DNA from: Vulcanimicrobiota bacterium
GTDB taxonomy: Bacteria; Vulcanimicrobiota; Vulcanimicrobiia; Vulcanimicrobiales; Vulcanimicrobiaceae
Direction: 5' to 3'
Length of the DNA stretch: 41,323 nt
Assembly (NCBI GenBank): GCA_028287565.1
Contig: JAQBPK010000172.1
Location: 1-41,323, forward strand
Shown: piece by piece, positions 41,268 through 41,323 of the stretch
Numbering within the stretch: the first letter of the stretch is position 1
Layout: each line of letters opens with the position of its first letter
The notes under the pieces: generated by a model
What the model was told of the DNA's origin: nothing
Database searches by the model: none
The model's input: the letters and a program-made list of their open reading frames with translations, nothing else
Program-made: the position numbers and the translations under genes

Positions 41268-41323
41268 ATGCGATCCGTCCCCGCGCGCGCGGCTCTGCTC
41301 GGTGCGCTGTTCGCCGCGCTCGT
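41268..41323 (+). CDS. Start of a probable secreted protein, cut by the window edge
   Basis: ATG 41268 begins MRSVPARAALLGALFAAL and is open to the window edge. The arginines followed by an alanine/leucine-rich hydrophobic run look like a signal peptide. No further identification is possible. TATCTT at 41255-41260 lies seven bases before the ATG and could be a -10 box, with no clear -35 or ribosome-binding site. It is divergent from the fusion gene, with 19 bases between the start codons. Confidence 0.45.
   Translation, partial: MRSVPARAALLGALFAAL

Noticed and set aside
1-41323. CRISPR array, tRNA or rRNA gene
   Set aside because: I saw no regular repeat-spacer pattern, no tRNA-like cloverleaf and no conserved rRNA stretch, but I cannot run a covariance search.

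Overview
The window is a GC-rich (about 70%), gene-dense bacterial chromosome segment with no rRNA, tRNA, insertion sequence or CRISPR array that I can see. The gene set (split glycyl-tRNA synthetase, short-Q-loop cytochrome bd, Met8/CysG-type domain fused to HemC, CobA-HemD fusion, Bmp-type nucleoside ABC importer) and frequent GTG starts with 1-10 base gene overlaps suggest an uncultured deep-branching bacterium, possibly Vulcanimicrobiota/Eremiobacterota (WPS-2) or a relative. That placement is an inference from gene content, not a phylogeny.

Layout. 1-2108 (+): end of a molybdopterin-oxidoreductase-type electron-transfer module (ferredoxin subunit, NrfD membrane subunit) and a DUF1761 membrane protein. 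2121-5933 (-): cydA-cydB, a YdcZ-type DMT protein, a CrcB/FluC fluoride channel and a TlpA-like thioredoxin-fold protein. 6089-11852 (-): glyQ-glyS, a small membrane protein and a secreted beta-propeller phosphoesterase. 11934-15129: chrA, an IlvE-type aminotransferase and a class A beta-lactamase-fold protein. 15192-19587 (-): a complete BMP-family ABC importer. 19648-22404: an AI-2E/PerM exporter, a membrane-anchored cyclic-nucleotide-binding protein and an arginase. 22435-28278 (-): two small accessory genes, then glpD, glpK, a HEAT-repeat protein and a GlcD-type oxidase in one overlapping operon. 28424-33233: a sulfolactate/malate-type dehydrogenase, a TonB-like protein, a glutaredoxin, a DHA2 exporter and a DUF92 protein. 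33443-41248 (-): a tetrapyrrole operon. 41268 onward (+): start of a probable secreted protein, cut by the window edge.

The most notable system is the tetrapyrrole operon. In transcription order it encodes a trifunctional precorrin-2 dehydrogenase/HemC/single-lobe HemD fusion, HemB, a MobA-like protein, HemL, HemA and a CobA-HemD fusion. Together these cover glutamyl-tRNA to uroporphyrinogen III and on to precorrin-2 and probably sirohydrochlorin, with almost every junction overlapping. The fusion's linker is a five-copy 24-bp minisatellite.

Other unusual structures are a triplicated ribosome-binding-site/start-codon module that makes a stop-start relay of two mini-ORFs between the two importer permeases, an importer ATPase with no standard start codon at the expected place, promoter-like elements placed for (near-)leaderless mRNAs at the beta-lactamase and the lactate/malate-type dehydrogenase, a possible DUF3800 gene remnant, and two copies of a dispersed intergenic inverted repeat.
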